Shown: one piece after another, positions 1-7,565 of the stretch
How the letters are laid out: every line of letters begins with the position of its first letter
Position numbering within the stretch: position 1 is the stretch's first letter
Source: Alphaproteobacteria bacterium
GTDB taxonomy: Bacteria; Pseudomonadota; Alphaproteobacteria; Sphingomonadales; Sphingomonadaceae
Reading direction: 5' to 3'
Length of the DNA stretch: 35,332 nt
NCBI GenBank assembly: GCA_018823905.1
Contig: JAHJHL010000186.1
Span: 1-35,332 of the forward strand
Notes under the pieces: generated by a model
Seen by the model: only the letters and a program-made list of their open reading frames with translations
Databases searched by the model: none
What the model was told of the DNA's origin: nothing
Translations under genes and position numbers: made by a program

Positions 1-805
1 CCGCCGCGGTCCAAGTCTCGCTGGCAGTGTTGGGGATCTTGCCCCTGCGCTTGGCGTCTGCGGTCAGTTCGGCGGCTTCGTCGAGATGGCCTTCTTCGAC
101 CTCATGTTCGGCGAGATGGAGAAGGTCGTCGCGGATGTCGGGCGCATAGACAAAGCCGCCCGAGCGCGCGTCGCCGGTCTTGCGCCAGCTGCCGTCAAGA
201 TGCGCGACGATCTGCGGCGTCAGCGCGACGTCGATCGAGCTGCCGATATTGCGGTCGTTGGCGGCGGTCGCATAGCCGCCGATCGCGTCGATATGGACAT
301 GGTCGGCCGGCACCTTGCGCGGGATGCGGCGGTCGAACAGGTTGACCGCGCCGCCGATCGCCTGGCTGCCGAACAGCAGGACGGCGGGGCCGCGCAGGAT
401 TTCGATGCGCTCGACGGTCAGCGGGTCGATGGTCACGGCATGATCGGCCGAGGTGTTAGAGACGTCGATCGACCCGATCCCGTCGGTCAGGACGCGGACG
501 CGCTCGCCTGAAAACCCGCGGAGCACCGGGCGCGAAGCGCCGGGGGCAAAGCTGGTCGCCGATACGCCGGCCTGGCGCGTCAGCGTGTCGCCGATCTGGC
601 CGCGGATGTCGCGCGCCAGCTCGTCACCTTCCAGCACCGACACATTGCCCAGGATGTCGAGGCTGCGGACATAGGGCGCGGTGACGATGATCGGGTCGCC
701 GGTGTGCACATCGTCGTCACTGCCCGCGGCGGCACGGTCTTGCGCCAAGGCGGGGGCGGCAAGGAAGATGGCAAGGGAGAAACCGGCGGAGCAAAGCAAA
801 CGCAT
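1..805 (-). CDS. TonB-dependent outer-membrane receptor, N-terminal part (ZnuD-like)
   Basis: About 268 residues of an outer-membrane TonB-dependent receptor; the rest lies beyond base 1. The ATG at 803-805 is followed by a signal peptide with a hydrophobic core and AxA-type cleavage site (APALAQ, about residues 17-22). A short TonB-box-like stretch (PIIVTAP) comes next, then the plug domain with RPVLRGFSGERVRVLTDG, a VERIEILRGP segment and GSQAIGGAVNL, all standard plug motifs. The segments DHAVTIDPL and RIPRKVP, plus a His/Glu-rich stretch (HLAEHEVEEGHLDE), resemble the ZnuD zinc-receptor group as I remember it. Zinc or another divalent metal as substrate is therefore an inference. It is divergent from cysK across a 193-bp gap. 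The receptor assignment is firm; the ligand is not. Confidence 0.93.
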   Translation of the reverse strand, partial: MRLLCSAGFSLAIFLAAPALAQDRAAAGSDDDVHTGDPIIVTAPYVRSLDILGNVSVLEGDELARDIRGQIGDTLTRQAGVSATSFAPGASRPVLRGFSGERVRVLTDGIGSIDVSNTSADHAVTIDPLTVERIEILRGPAVLLFGSQAIGGAVNLFDRRIPRKVPADHVHIDAIGGYATAANDRNIGSSIDVALTPQIVAHLDGSWRKTGDARSGGFVYAPDIRDDLLHLAEHEVEEGHLDEAAELTADAKRRGKIPNTASETWTAA

Positions 806-846
806 AAGGGGAGAGTCCTGTTCTATGGCGACCTGTGCGGGCTCCA

Positions 847-864
847 GTAATGATATACTGTCAC
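847..864. promoter_or_regulatory. candidate operator in the receptor/cysK divergent gap
   Basis: An AT-rich imperfect palindrome (GTAATGATATACTGTCAC) sits in an otherwise GC-rich gap, 42-59 bp upstream of the receptor start. Its size and TATA centre recall Zur/Fur-family operators, which would suit a metal receptor, but only about 7 of 11 half-site positions match. The same 193-bp gap holds a perfect 6-bp hairpin (CTTCGC at 939-944 with GCGAAG at 953-958) close to cysK. No convincing -35/-10 pair was found on either strand. Confidence 0.25.
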
Positions 865-998
865 AAAAACAACCCCCGCCGGTGGGCGCGCGTTGCCGTT
901 CGTCGGAGGAGGGCGCCCGTTGGTCGACAAAGGCTGATCTTCGCCGGATCAAGCGAAGCTGTCTTGCGAGGCCGGGGGCGCGGCCCTAGATCAGGGAC

Positions 999-1979
999 AT
1001 GACTATTGCTGCAAACAGCCTCGACCTGATCGGCAACACCCCGCTGGTGCTGCTGAAGGGGCCGAGCGAAGCCACCGGCTGCGAAATCTGGGGCAAGTGC
1101 GAATATGCCAACCCCGGCGGGTCGGTAAAGGATCGCGCTGCGCTCTATATTGTCCGCGACGCCGAAGCGAACGGCAGCCTCAAACCCGGTGGCACGATCG
1201 TCGAGGGGACTGCGGGCAACACCGGCATCGGACTGGCGCTCGTTGGCAACGCGCTAGGCTACAAGACGATCATCGTCATGCCCGACAACCAGAGCGCCGA
1301 GAAGATGGCGACGATCCGCGCGCTCGGCGCCGAGCTGGTGCTGGTGCCGCCGGCGCCATTTGCCAATCCCGGCCATTTCGTTCACACCTCGCGCCGGATC
1401 GCCGAGGAAACCGACAATGCGATCTGGGCCAATCAGTTCGACAATATCGCCAACCGCAAGGCGCATGTGTGCGGCACGGCAGAGGAAATCTGGGAACAGA
1501 TGGACGGGCGGATCGACGGTTTCACCTGCGCTGCCGGCACCGGCGGCACGATCGCAGGAACCGGGCTGGGGCTGAAGGCGCATAATCCCGACATCGTCAT
1601 TGCGCTGACCGATCCGCATGGCGCCGGGCTGTATAATTATTACCAGTGCGGCGAATTGAAGGCCGAGGGCAGCAGCGTGGCCGAGGGGATCGGCCAGAAC
1701 CGCATCACCGCGAACCTCGACGGGGCGCCGATCGATACCCAGTTCCGCATCTCCGACGCCGAAGGTCTCGCGGTCGTTCGCGCGCTGCTCGATGACGAAG
1801 GGCTGTGCCTGGGGCTGTCGTCGGGGATCAATGTTGCGGGCGCAATGGCGCTGGCGCGCCAATTAGGACCCGGCAAGCGCATCGCAACGATCCTGTGCGA
1901 CAGCGGGTTTCGCTATCTCTCGACGCTCTACAACCCCGAATGGTTGGCGAGCAAAAGTCTGGCGGAGACGACAGTATGA
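999..1979 (+). CDS. cysK: cysteine synthase A (O-acetylserine sulfhydrylase)
   Basis: A PLP enzyme of fold type II that replaces the acetate of O-acetyl-L-serine with sulfide to make L-cysteine in the cytoplasm. The 326-residue length fits CysK. The PLP-binding lysine is K44 in NPGGSVKDR; the substrate loop is TAGNTG at residues 71-76 (TSGNTG in many CysK proteins); the phosphate-binding loop is GTGGTIAGTG; and a serine-rich SSGIN motif lies near the C-terminus. The start ATG follows a weak purine-rich site (atcaggga). The stop overlaps the next gene (ATGA), so the three genes 999-3525 are likely one transcript. A cystathionine beta-synthase-like role is possible but there is no extra regulatory domain, so CysK is preferred. 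Confidence 0.93.
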   Translation: MTIAANSLDLIGNTPLVLLKGPSEATGCEIWGKCEYANPGGSVKDRAALYIVRDAEANGSLKPGGTIVEGTAGNTGIGLALVGNALGYKTIIVMPDNQSAEKMATIRALGAELVLVPPAPFANPGHFVHTSRRIAEETDNAIWANQFDNIANRKAHVCGTAEEIWEQMDGRIDGFTCAAGTGGTIAGTGLGLKAHNPDIVIALTDPHGAGLYNYYQCGELKAEGSSVAEGIGQNRITANLDGAPIDTQFRISDAEGLAVVRALLDDEGLCLGLSSGINVAGAMALARQLGPGKRIATILCDSGFRYLSTLYNPEWLASKSLAETTV

Positions 1980-2365
1980 CCGACATGCGGATCGACAAGA
2001 ACGCACCGCCCAAAGTGGTGGTGCCGACGCCGGTCAACGATACGATGCGGCGGTTGCAGATCGGCATCGCCGGGGTGCTGACGGTGCTGTTGCTCGTCGG
2101 CATGGCGGGATTGATCGGCGACCGCGCCCGCGAAATTGTCGAGAGCGACGCAGCGACTGCTGCCGAGGTGAAGATGCCCGGCGACGAGGTCAAAACCGGC
2201 GGCGCCCCGCTCGAAGAACTGGGCGTGCAACCGGTGTCTCCATCGTCGAAAGACGAAAATGCCGAGACACCTGTGAAGGTACCGCAGGCGGCACCGTCGG
2301 CGGCAACCGTTCCCGATCTTGAGCCCGATCCCGAATTGCAGCGCGCGCGCAAATCGGCCCCGTGA
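1976..2365 (+). CDS. small single-span membrane protein, function unknown
   Basis: A 129-residue protein with a charged cytoplasmic N-terminus, one hydrophobic segment at about residues 29-48 (IGIAGVLTVLLLVGMAGLIG), and a polar, Pro/Glu/Ala-rich tail predicted outside the membrane. No family is recognised. Its ATG overlaps the cysK stop by four bases (ATGA) and its stop overlaps the GTG start of the next gene (GTGA), so it is translationally coupled on both sides. That tight spacing and the shared membrane location suggest a job alongside the GldG-like protein downstream; this is inferred from context only. Confidence 0.8.
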   Translation: MTDMRIDKNAPPKVVVPTPVNDTMRRLQIGIAGVLTVLLLVGMAGLIGDRAREIVESDAATAAEVKMPGDEVKTGGAPLEELGVQPVSPSSKDENAETPVKVPQAAPSAATVPDLEPDPELQRARKSAP

Positions 2366-3525
2366 CAATATTGTCGCGCCGCCTGGTGGTGCGCGCTGTT
2401 TCGATTGCCGCGCTTGTCGCGTTGCTTGCCTGGATTGGCGGCGGGCAGGTGCTGCTGGACCGCATCGATCCGGCGCTGGCGCTGCCACTCCTTATCTTGC
2501 CGATGCTGCTGCTCGCTGTCTGGCAGCGCCGCGAAGGTGTCGACTTGCGGCGCTCCACCCTCGTTATGGCGCTGGCATTGGTTGCAGGCGCGCAAACGCT
2601 GCTTGCCGTTTCCTTGTCAGGTTCGGCGGGTGGGCTGCAAATCACGCTGGTCTTGGTGGCGGGCGCAGCGGCGGGATGGGTTGCCGATCGGCTCGTTCGC
2701 TGGCGTCCGCGCGTGCGATGGCTGCCGTGGTTCGCCGGGCTGGCGCTGGTCATCGGCTGGTTCACAGCCGGGCATATGCTTCTCGCTGCACTCTATCGGC
2801 CCGCCGCTGCTTCAACTGGCACCCCCGCGACGACCATGCTCACCGGGCTACCGCTGCGCTGGTCTGGCAACGGCGATATTGCGGCGATCATCTCGGGCGG
2901 CGCAGAGGATGATCCGGCGCTGGTTCAGCTGGAAGCCATGGGGCCGGTATCGCTGGTCGACAGCTTGGTCGATCATGTGCCGCCGCCTGGCGGCGCGCTG
3001 CTGATCGCGCACCCGCGTGCGCTGGCGCCGCAGGAACTGGTGGCGATCGACGCCTTTGTTCGCGGTGGCGGCAAGGCGGTGGTGCTGGCGGATGCGCTGT
3101 CTGGCTGGCCCGCGCCGCATCCGCTCGGGGACCCGCGCAATCCGCCGGTAACCAGCCTGCTGACGCCGCTGCTCGATCATTGGGGGGTGACGCTCGGCGC
3201 CGCACCGACCGATGACAATTCGGCGTCGGCGGCCGACGTCGATGGCGCGCGGCTGCGCCTGTCGAGCGCCGGGGCGTTTGAACGCCTGCCGCCGACATGC
3301 CGCAGCTTCGCCGGTCGCCGCATTGCGCAATGCCGGATCGGCGCGGGCGAGGCGTGGCTGGTGGGCGACGCCGACCTGTTGTTTGCGCCGCTCTGGTCGC
3401 CGCTGGTGCCCGGCGCTGACCATCTGCGGCAGGCCGATACGATCGCATGGCTGGCGGCGCGGTTGTGGCCGGGCGCCGGAGTCGCGGTGCTGCAACCGCT
3501 GTGGATTCGCGCCCACGCCGACTGA
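2362..3525 (+). CDS. multi-span membrane protein with GldG-like (ABC-auxiliary/DUF4350-type) domain
   Basis: A 387-residue protein starting at GTG 2362, which overlaps the previous stop. Several hydrophobic segments fill roughly residues 10-145. They are followed by a soluble domain with GALLIAHPRALAPQELVAID and then FVRGGGKAVVLAD, the pattern seen in GldG/ABC_transp_aux and DUF4350 proteins that accompany ABC-2 type exporters. Those partners (ATPase, permease) are not encoded here, so the family label is domain-level only. The gene ends three codons before a T-tract terminator, and its stop codon lies inside that hairpin loop. Function unknown; possibly envelope-related with the small membrane protein upstream. 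Confidence 0.8.
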   Translation: MTILSRRLVVRAVSIAALVALLAWIGGGQVLLDRIDPALALPLLILPMLLLAVWQRREGVDLRRSTLVMALALVAGAQTLLAVSLSGSAGGLQITLVLVAGAAAGWVADRLVRWRPRVRWLPWFAGLALVIGWFTAGHMLLAALYRPAAASTGTPATTMLTGLPLRWSGNGDIAAIISGGAEDDPALVQLEAMGPVSLVDSLVDHVPPPGGALLIAHPRALAPQELVAIDAFVRGGGKAVVLADALSGWPAPHPLGDPRNPPVTSLLTPLLDHWGVTLGAAPTDDNSASAADVDGARLRLSSAGAFERLPPTCRSFAGRRIAQCRIGAGEAWLVGDADLLFAPLWSPLVPGADHLRQADTIAWLAARLWPGAGVAVLQPLWIRAHAD

Positions 3526-3538
3526 GGCGCTTTTTTTT
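3509..3538 (+). terminator. probable intrinsic terminator after the cysK group
   Basis: GCGCC (3509-3513) can pair with GGCGC (3526-3530) across a 12-base loop that contains the TGA stop of the preceding gene, and eight T residues follow (3531-3538). The stem is short for a strong terminator, but the position at the end of the three-gene group and just before the mraZ promoter region supports the call. Confidence 0.55.
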
Positions 3539-3640
3539 CCCATTTTGCCCTGACGACGGCGCGCTTTGCGGCTGCGCCGACCCGTGCCGACCGCATTTCG
3601 ACCGACTATTTGGTCATTTTGCGACGATTAGGGGGTAGAT

Positions 3641-3674
3641 TCCCTATTTTGCCCTAAATTTCCCCTTTTCACCC
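3641..3674 (-). promoter_or_regulatory. MraZ-box array: four GGG units at exact 10-bp spacing
   Basis: CCC triplets occur at 3642-3644, 3652-3654, 3662-3664 and 3672-3674. On the minus strand they read as four units beginning A/GGGG, each separated by exactly one helical turn, with A/T-rich spacers. MraZ is known to bind direct repeats containing GGG with 5-bp spacers (10-bp period) in its own promoter, so this is a strong candidate operator for autorepression of the dcw cluster. A related pair (CCC at 3539-3541 and 3548-3550, 9-bp spacing) lies 100 bp upstream. A weak -10-like element (TATAGT, 3680-3685) follows the array; no good -35 was found. Confidence 0.75.
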
Positions 3675-3691
3675 TACTCTATAGTTGATAG

Positions 3692-3797
3692 TCAGGAATC
3701 GGAGAGGGGCAATCTCCGCCGAAACCGAACCAACTGGAATCACGCGATTCCGGGGCCAGGAAAGTATTGCCCGCAGGCGCATACGGGGGGCAGAGCG
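3692..3797 (+). promoter_or_regulatory. foldable 5' leader of mraZ
   Basis: About 106 bases between the -10-like element and the mraZ ATG hold two perfect stems: CGGAGA/TCTCCG (3700-3705 with 3713-3718, 7-base loop) and GGAATC/GATTCC (3736-3741 with 3746-3751, 4-base loop). The first loop and its flank read GGGCAAT (3707-3713), which is complementary to ATTGCCC at 3766-3772, so a pseudoknot or an alternative fold is possible. The transcription start is assumed, not seen. No known riboswitch class was recognised. Confidence 0.4.
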
Positions 3798-4298
3798 ATG
3801 GCGATTGTGACGCCCGGCCAGTATGCGGGAACCAGCTTCGCCGCGATCGATGGCAAGGGACGCATCGCCGTCCCCTCTCAGTTCCGCAACAATGTGCCCC
3901 TTACTGCGGACGGCCAGCGCGTGCTTTGGGTTGGCTTCCACGAAAAGCTGCCCTGCCTCGTCGCCTATGGCCATGATCAATATGACCGCCTGAACGGCGA
4001 GATCGAACGCGACCGCGATACCGCGCGTTCTCGCAACCTCGATTTCGACGAGGATGCCGAGTTCAAAAAGCGGTTCAGCTATACCGATGCCTATGCGCTC
4101 GACGACAGCGGGCGCTTCCTGCCCGGCTTCACCCACCGCGACCGCGTCGGCGACGTCGGCGCGACCGCCTTTGTCGGGTCGGGCCGACGCTTCGAAATCT
4201 GGTGGCTGCCGACCTTGGCCGAATGCGTCGACGCTGATCCGGTGCTGCAGCGGCTCGCCGCGGCATGGGATGCGACCAAAGGGAAGGGGCGCAAATGA
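3798..4298 (+). CDS. mraZ: transcriptional regulator MraZ
   Basis: A DNA-binding protein with two AbrB/SpoVT-like swapped-hairpin repeats that forms ring-shaped oligomers and represses its own dcw promoter. The 166-residue product has the first repeat signature [13 protein letters not shown] (about residues 18-30) and the second [10 protein letters not shown] (about residues 101-110); the usual second motif is D.aGRilLP. It is slightly longer than the roughly 150 residues of enterobacterial MraZ. The ATG follows a purine-rich gggggcagagcg. It is first in the cluster, its likely operator lies about 125-155 bp upstream, and its stop overlaps the rsmH start (ATGA). Confidence 0.93.
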   Translation: MAIVTPGQYAGTSFAAIDGKGRIAVPSQFRNNVPLTADGQRVLWVGFHEKLPCLVAYGHDQYDRLNGEIERDRDTARSRNLDFDEDAEFKKRFSYTDAYALDDSGRFLPGFTHRDRVGDVGATAFVGSGRRFEIWWLPTLAECVDADPVLQRLAAAWDATKGKGRK

Positions 4299-5287
4299 GC
4301 GACCTTGCCCCCCAAGTGTCCAGGGACCCGCGCCACGACCCTGTCCTGCGCGACGAAGTGATCGCCGCGCTCGCCATCGCCCCGGGTGAGCGCCATGTCG
4401 ATGCGACCTTTGGTGCTGGCGGCTATACGCGCGCAATGCTTGCGGCGGGTGCCGATGTCGTCGCCTGCGACCGCGATCCCGATGCGATTGCCGATGGGCA
4501 GGCGCTGGTTGAGGAAGCGGGTGGTCGGCTGACGTTGATCCATGGCCGATTCGGTGAAATCGACCGGTTGCTCGCCGAGCGCGGCATCGATGCCGTTGAT
4601 GGCATCACCTTCGATATCGGCGTGTCGTCGATGCAGCTCGACCAGGGCGAGCGCGGCTTTTCGTTCCAGAAGGACGGCCCGCTCGACATGCGGATGGCGC
4701 AGGACGGCGAAAGCGCCGCCGAGTGGCTGAACCGCGCCGACGAGACCGAGATCGCCGACGTGCTGTTCCATTATGGTGACGAGCGCCAGTCGCGCCGCGT
4801 GGCGCGCGCGATCGTTGCCGCGCGTCCGCTCAGCCGCACCGCCGAACTGGCTGCCGTGATCCGCAAGGCGCTGCGCCACCCGCCCGGTGCGCCCAAGGAT
4901 CCGTCGACCAAGAGCTTTCAGGCGATCCGCATCCACATCAATTCCGAACTCGACGAGTTGGTCGCCGGCTTGGCCGCTGCGGAGCGCATCCTGCGTCCCG
5001 GTGGCCGGTTGGCGGTGGTCAGCTTTCACAGCACCGAGGACCGGATCGTGAAGAATTTCCTGCGCGAACGCAGCGGCGGCGGTTCGGGTGGCTCGCGCCA
5101 TCGTCCCGCGGCTGCCGCGGCCGCGCATGCCCCGTCATTCCAGACCCCGGCGCGCAAAGTGCGGCCGGGCAAGGCCGAAGAGGCGCGCAACCCGCGCGCC
5201 CGGTCGGCCACGCTGCGCAGCGCGGTGCGCACCGCAGCCCCGGCCTGGCCGGGTCAACCCAATATGAAGGAGGCGATCTCATGCTGA
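4295..5287 (+). CDS. rsmH: 16S rRNA m4C1402 methyltransferase RsmH (MraW)
   Basis: A SAM-dependent enzyme that N4-methylates C1402 of 16S rRNA. The 330-residue protein starts with [14 protein letters not shown], then the SAM motif [40 protein letters not shown], and [19 protein letters not shown], all hallmark RsmH motifs. A Gly/Ala/His-rich linker precedes the basic C-terminus. I chose ATG 4295 rather than an in-frame ATG at 4265 because it forms the ATGA overlap with mraZ and has ggaaggggc just upstream. The 3' end overlaps ftsL by seven bases. Confidence 0.96.
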   Translation: MSDLAPQVSRDPRHDPVLRDEVIAALAIAPGERHVDATFGAGGYTRAMLAAGADVVACDRDPDAIADGQALVEEAGGRLTLIHGRFGEIDRLLAERGIDAVDGITFDIGVSSMQLDQGERGFSFQKDGPLDMRMAQDGESAAEWLNRADETEIADVLFHYGDERQSRRVARAIVAARPLSRTAELAAVIRKALRHPPGAPKDPSTKSFQAIRIHINSELDELVAGLAAAERILRPGGRLAVVSFHSTEDRIVKNFLRERSGGGSGGSRHRPAAAAAAHAPSFQTPARKVRPGKAEEARNPRARSATLRSAVRTAAPAWPGQPNMKEAISC

Positions 5288-5874
5288 TGGCGGCGCGCAA
5301 ACTTCAGGGCATCGGACTGGTGCTGCTTGTTCTCATCTGTGCGATGATGCTTTACCCGGTGTCGCTCAAGGTCGCGGCGACGCGCAGCGAACTGACGCGC
5401 ATCGAACGAGAGATTGAGCGCAGCCGCGACAATATCCGCTATCTCGAATCCGAACTCGCGGTGCGCGCCTCGATGCGCCAGCTCGAGCAGTGGAACGCCG
5501 ACACCTTTGGTTATTCGGCGCCGGGTGCCGATCAGTATCTCGCCAATGAGCGCCAGCTCGCCTCGCTCGATGGCCTGCCGCGCGCCCGCGGCGCCAATGA
5601 GGTCGCCCCGGTGCTGATGGCGATGGTGTCGCCGGTCGCCGTCCCCGCCGCGCCCACGGGAAGCCCGGTGGCAGCGAAGCCTGCTACGACGAAGCCGGTT
5701 GTGCTGGCGCAGGCCGAAACCGGGATCCGCAGCGACGCCGCGCCGCGCATGACCCCGACGCGCCGCCGCGAGCAGCTCAGGATGATCGAGGACCAGTTGC
5801 TCGCCGAATCGACGCTCGCCGATTTGAAGCGCGCGGCCGCCGCCGAAGCTGCGGGAGGGAAGCCCGCCCGATGA
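5281..5874 (+). CDS. ftsL: cell division protein FtsL (alphaproteobacterial type)
   Basis: A bitopic divisome protein: one membrane span at about residues 9-30, then a coiled coil ([20 protein letters not shown], about residues 36-55) and the conserved [18 protein letters not shown] region. FtsL joins FtsB and FtsQ and passes the activating signal to FtsWI. The strong site AAGGAGG at 5267-5273, seven bases before ATG 5281, decides the start. At 197 residues it is longer than E. coli FtsL (about 120) because of an Ala/Pro-rich tail from about residue 105 and a final predicted helix. The position between rsmH and ftsI is canonical. Overlaps rsmH by seven bases and ftsI by four. Confidence 0.85.
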   Translation: MLMAARKLQGIGLVLLVLICAMMLYPVSLKVAATRSELTRIEREIERSRDNIRYLESELAVRASMRQLEQWNADTFGYSAPGADQYLANERQLASLDGLPRARGANEVAPVLMAMVSPVAVPAAPTGSPVAAKPATTKPVVLAQAETGIRSDAAPRMTPTRRREQLRMIEDQLLAESTLADLKRAAAAEAAGGKPAR

Positions 5875-7565
5875 ACACGCTGGTCGTCCGTCCGACGCGT
5901 GTGCGTACCGCTGGGGTGCGGCAGCAAATCTTGCTGACCGCACAGCAGCGGCTGATGATCCTGATGTTGCTGTTCATGGCGGCATTTTTTCTGGTGTCGG
6001 TCCGTCTGGTCTATTTTGCGCTGTTCGACACCGGAGCGCGGAGCGGATCGGGGTCGACGGCTTTTGTTCCGGCGCGCGCCGACATCGTCGATCGTAACGG
6101 CGTGCCGCTGGCGCGCACGATCGACGGTTATGCGATCCGCGTCGTGCCCGAAAAGCTGCTCAACAACCGTCAGTATCTCGCCGACGAACTGCACAAGATT
6201 TTCCCGGATATGACCCGCGCCGATCTGCTGGCCAAGGTCAGCGGCCCGCGCCCGACTTATATCCGCCGTCGCGCGCTGCCCGATCAGGTTGCAGCGGTGA
6301 ATGCGATCGGCGACGTCGGTTTCGACTTTCCGCGCGAAAAGGAGCGATTGTATCCGCAGCTGTCGCTCGCCGCGCATGTGTTGGGCTTCACCGATGCCGC
6401 GGGACATGGCGTCACCGGGGTCGAAGGCGCGTTCGACAACCGCCTGATCGACAAGGCGACGCGCGGCGATCCGCTGGCGCTGTCAATCGACGCGCGGGTG
6501 CAGGGGGTGCTCGAAAGCGAGCTTGGTTCGGCGGTTGCGAACCTTGAGGCAATCGGCGGCGCGGGGATCATCCTCGACGTGCACACCGGCGAAGTGATGG
6601 CGATGACGTCGCTGCCGACCTTCAACCCCAACAAGCTCAGCGGCAGCGATCCCGCGACGCGTCGCAACGCGATGACGCATAATCTGTATGAGCTCGGGTC
6701 GACCTTCAAGCCGCTGACCGTCGCCGCTGCGATCGATGCCGGCACCGTGACCAGCATGGCGCGCCGTTATGACGCGACGCAGCCGCTGGCGATCGCCGGT
6801 TTCCGGATCCGCGACAGTCACCCTTCGAACCGCTGGCTGAACGTACCAGAGACTTTGATCCACAGCTCGAACATCACCACCGCCCGCATTTCCGACGAAC
6901 TCGGCCGCGAAAAGATGGAAGCGATGTTCCGCAGCCTGGAGTTCGACGGTCGCCCGCAGATTAACATCAAAGAACGCGCCTTTCCGCTGTGGCCGCGCGA
7001 CTGGGGTCGTTTGACCACGATGACCACCGGTTATGGCCATGGCATTGCGGTGACGCCGTTGCACCTTGCCAGCGCCTATGCCGCGCTCGTCAATGGCGGC
7101 ATTTATCGTCCCGCGACCGTGACCAAACTTGGTGATCTGGCGCCGCCGAAGGGCCGCCGCGTGTTCAAGGCCGCGACCAGCGCGCGGATGCGCCAGTTGC
7201 TCCGCCTGATCGTGTCCGACGGCACCGGCAAAAAGGCCGAGGCGCCGGGTTTCCGCGTCGGCGGCAAGACCGGCAGCGCCGAAAAGCCCGGCGCGGGCGG
7301 CTATCGCCGCAGCTCGGTCGTCGCGACCTTTGCCGCCGCCTTCCCGATGGACAATCCGCGCTATGTCGTGCTGGTGATGATCGACGAGCCGAAGGGCAAT
7401 GCCTATAGCTCGGGCCAGCGCACTGCGGGCTGGACCGCGGCGCCGGTCGTCAGCAAGGTCGTGACTCGCGCCGGTCCGATGCTCGGCGTGTTCCCCGACG
7501 AAAGCCGTGATGTCGATGTGTCCGAACTCACCCCGCTGCTGTGGAGAAACGGGGAAGACGAATAA
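5871..7565 (+). CDS. ftsI: septal peptidoglycan transpeptidase FtsI (PBP3)
   Basis: Class B penicillin-binding protein that cross-links septal peptidoglycan in the periplasm with FtsW. The 564 residues contain one N-terminal membrane anchor (about 28-50), a dimerisation/pedestal domain beginning with RADIVDRNGVPLA, and the transpeptidase domain. Active-site motifs are STFK with nucleophile S277, SSN at 332-334 and KTG at 466-468. It overlaps ftsL (ATGA) and murE (TAATG). It does not carry the PASTA domains of some PBPs. Confidence 0.96.
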   Translation: MNTLVVRPTRVRTAGVRQQILLTAQQRLMILMLLFMAAFFLVSVRLVYFALFDTGARSGSGSTAFVPARADIVDRNGVPLARTIDGYAIRVVPEKLLNNRQYLADELHKIFPDMTRADLLAKVSGPRPTYIRRRALPDQVAAVNAIGDVGFDFPREKERLYPQLSLAAHVLGFTDAAGHGVTGVEGAFDNRLIDKATRGDPLALSIDARVQGVLESELGSAVANLEAIGGAGIILDVHTGEVMAMTSLPTFNPNKLSGSDPATRRNAMTHNLYELGSTFKPLTVAAAIDAGTVTSMARRYDATQPLAIAGFRIRDSHPSNRWLNVPETLIHSSNITTARISDELGREKMEAMFRSLEFDGRPQINIKERAFPLWPRDWGRLTTMTTGYGHGIAVTPLHLASAYAALVNGGIYRPATVTKLGDLAPPKGRRVFKAATSARMRQLLRLIVSDGTGKKAEAPGFRVGGKTGSAEKPGAGGYRRSSVVATFAAAFPMDNPRYVVLVMIDEPKGNAYSSGQRTAGWTAAPVVSKVVTRAGPMLGVFPDESRDVDVSELTPLLWRNGEDE

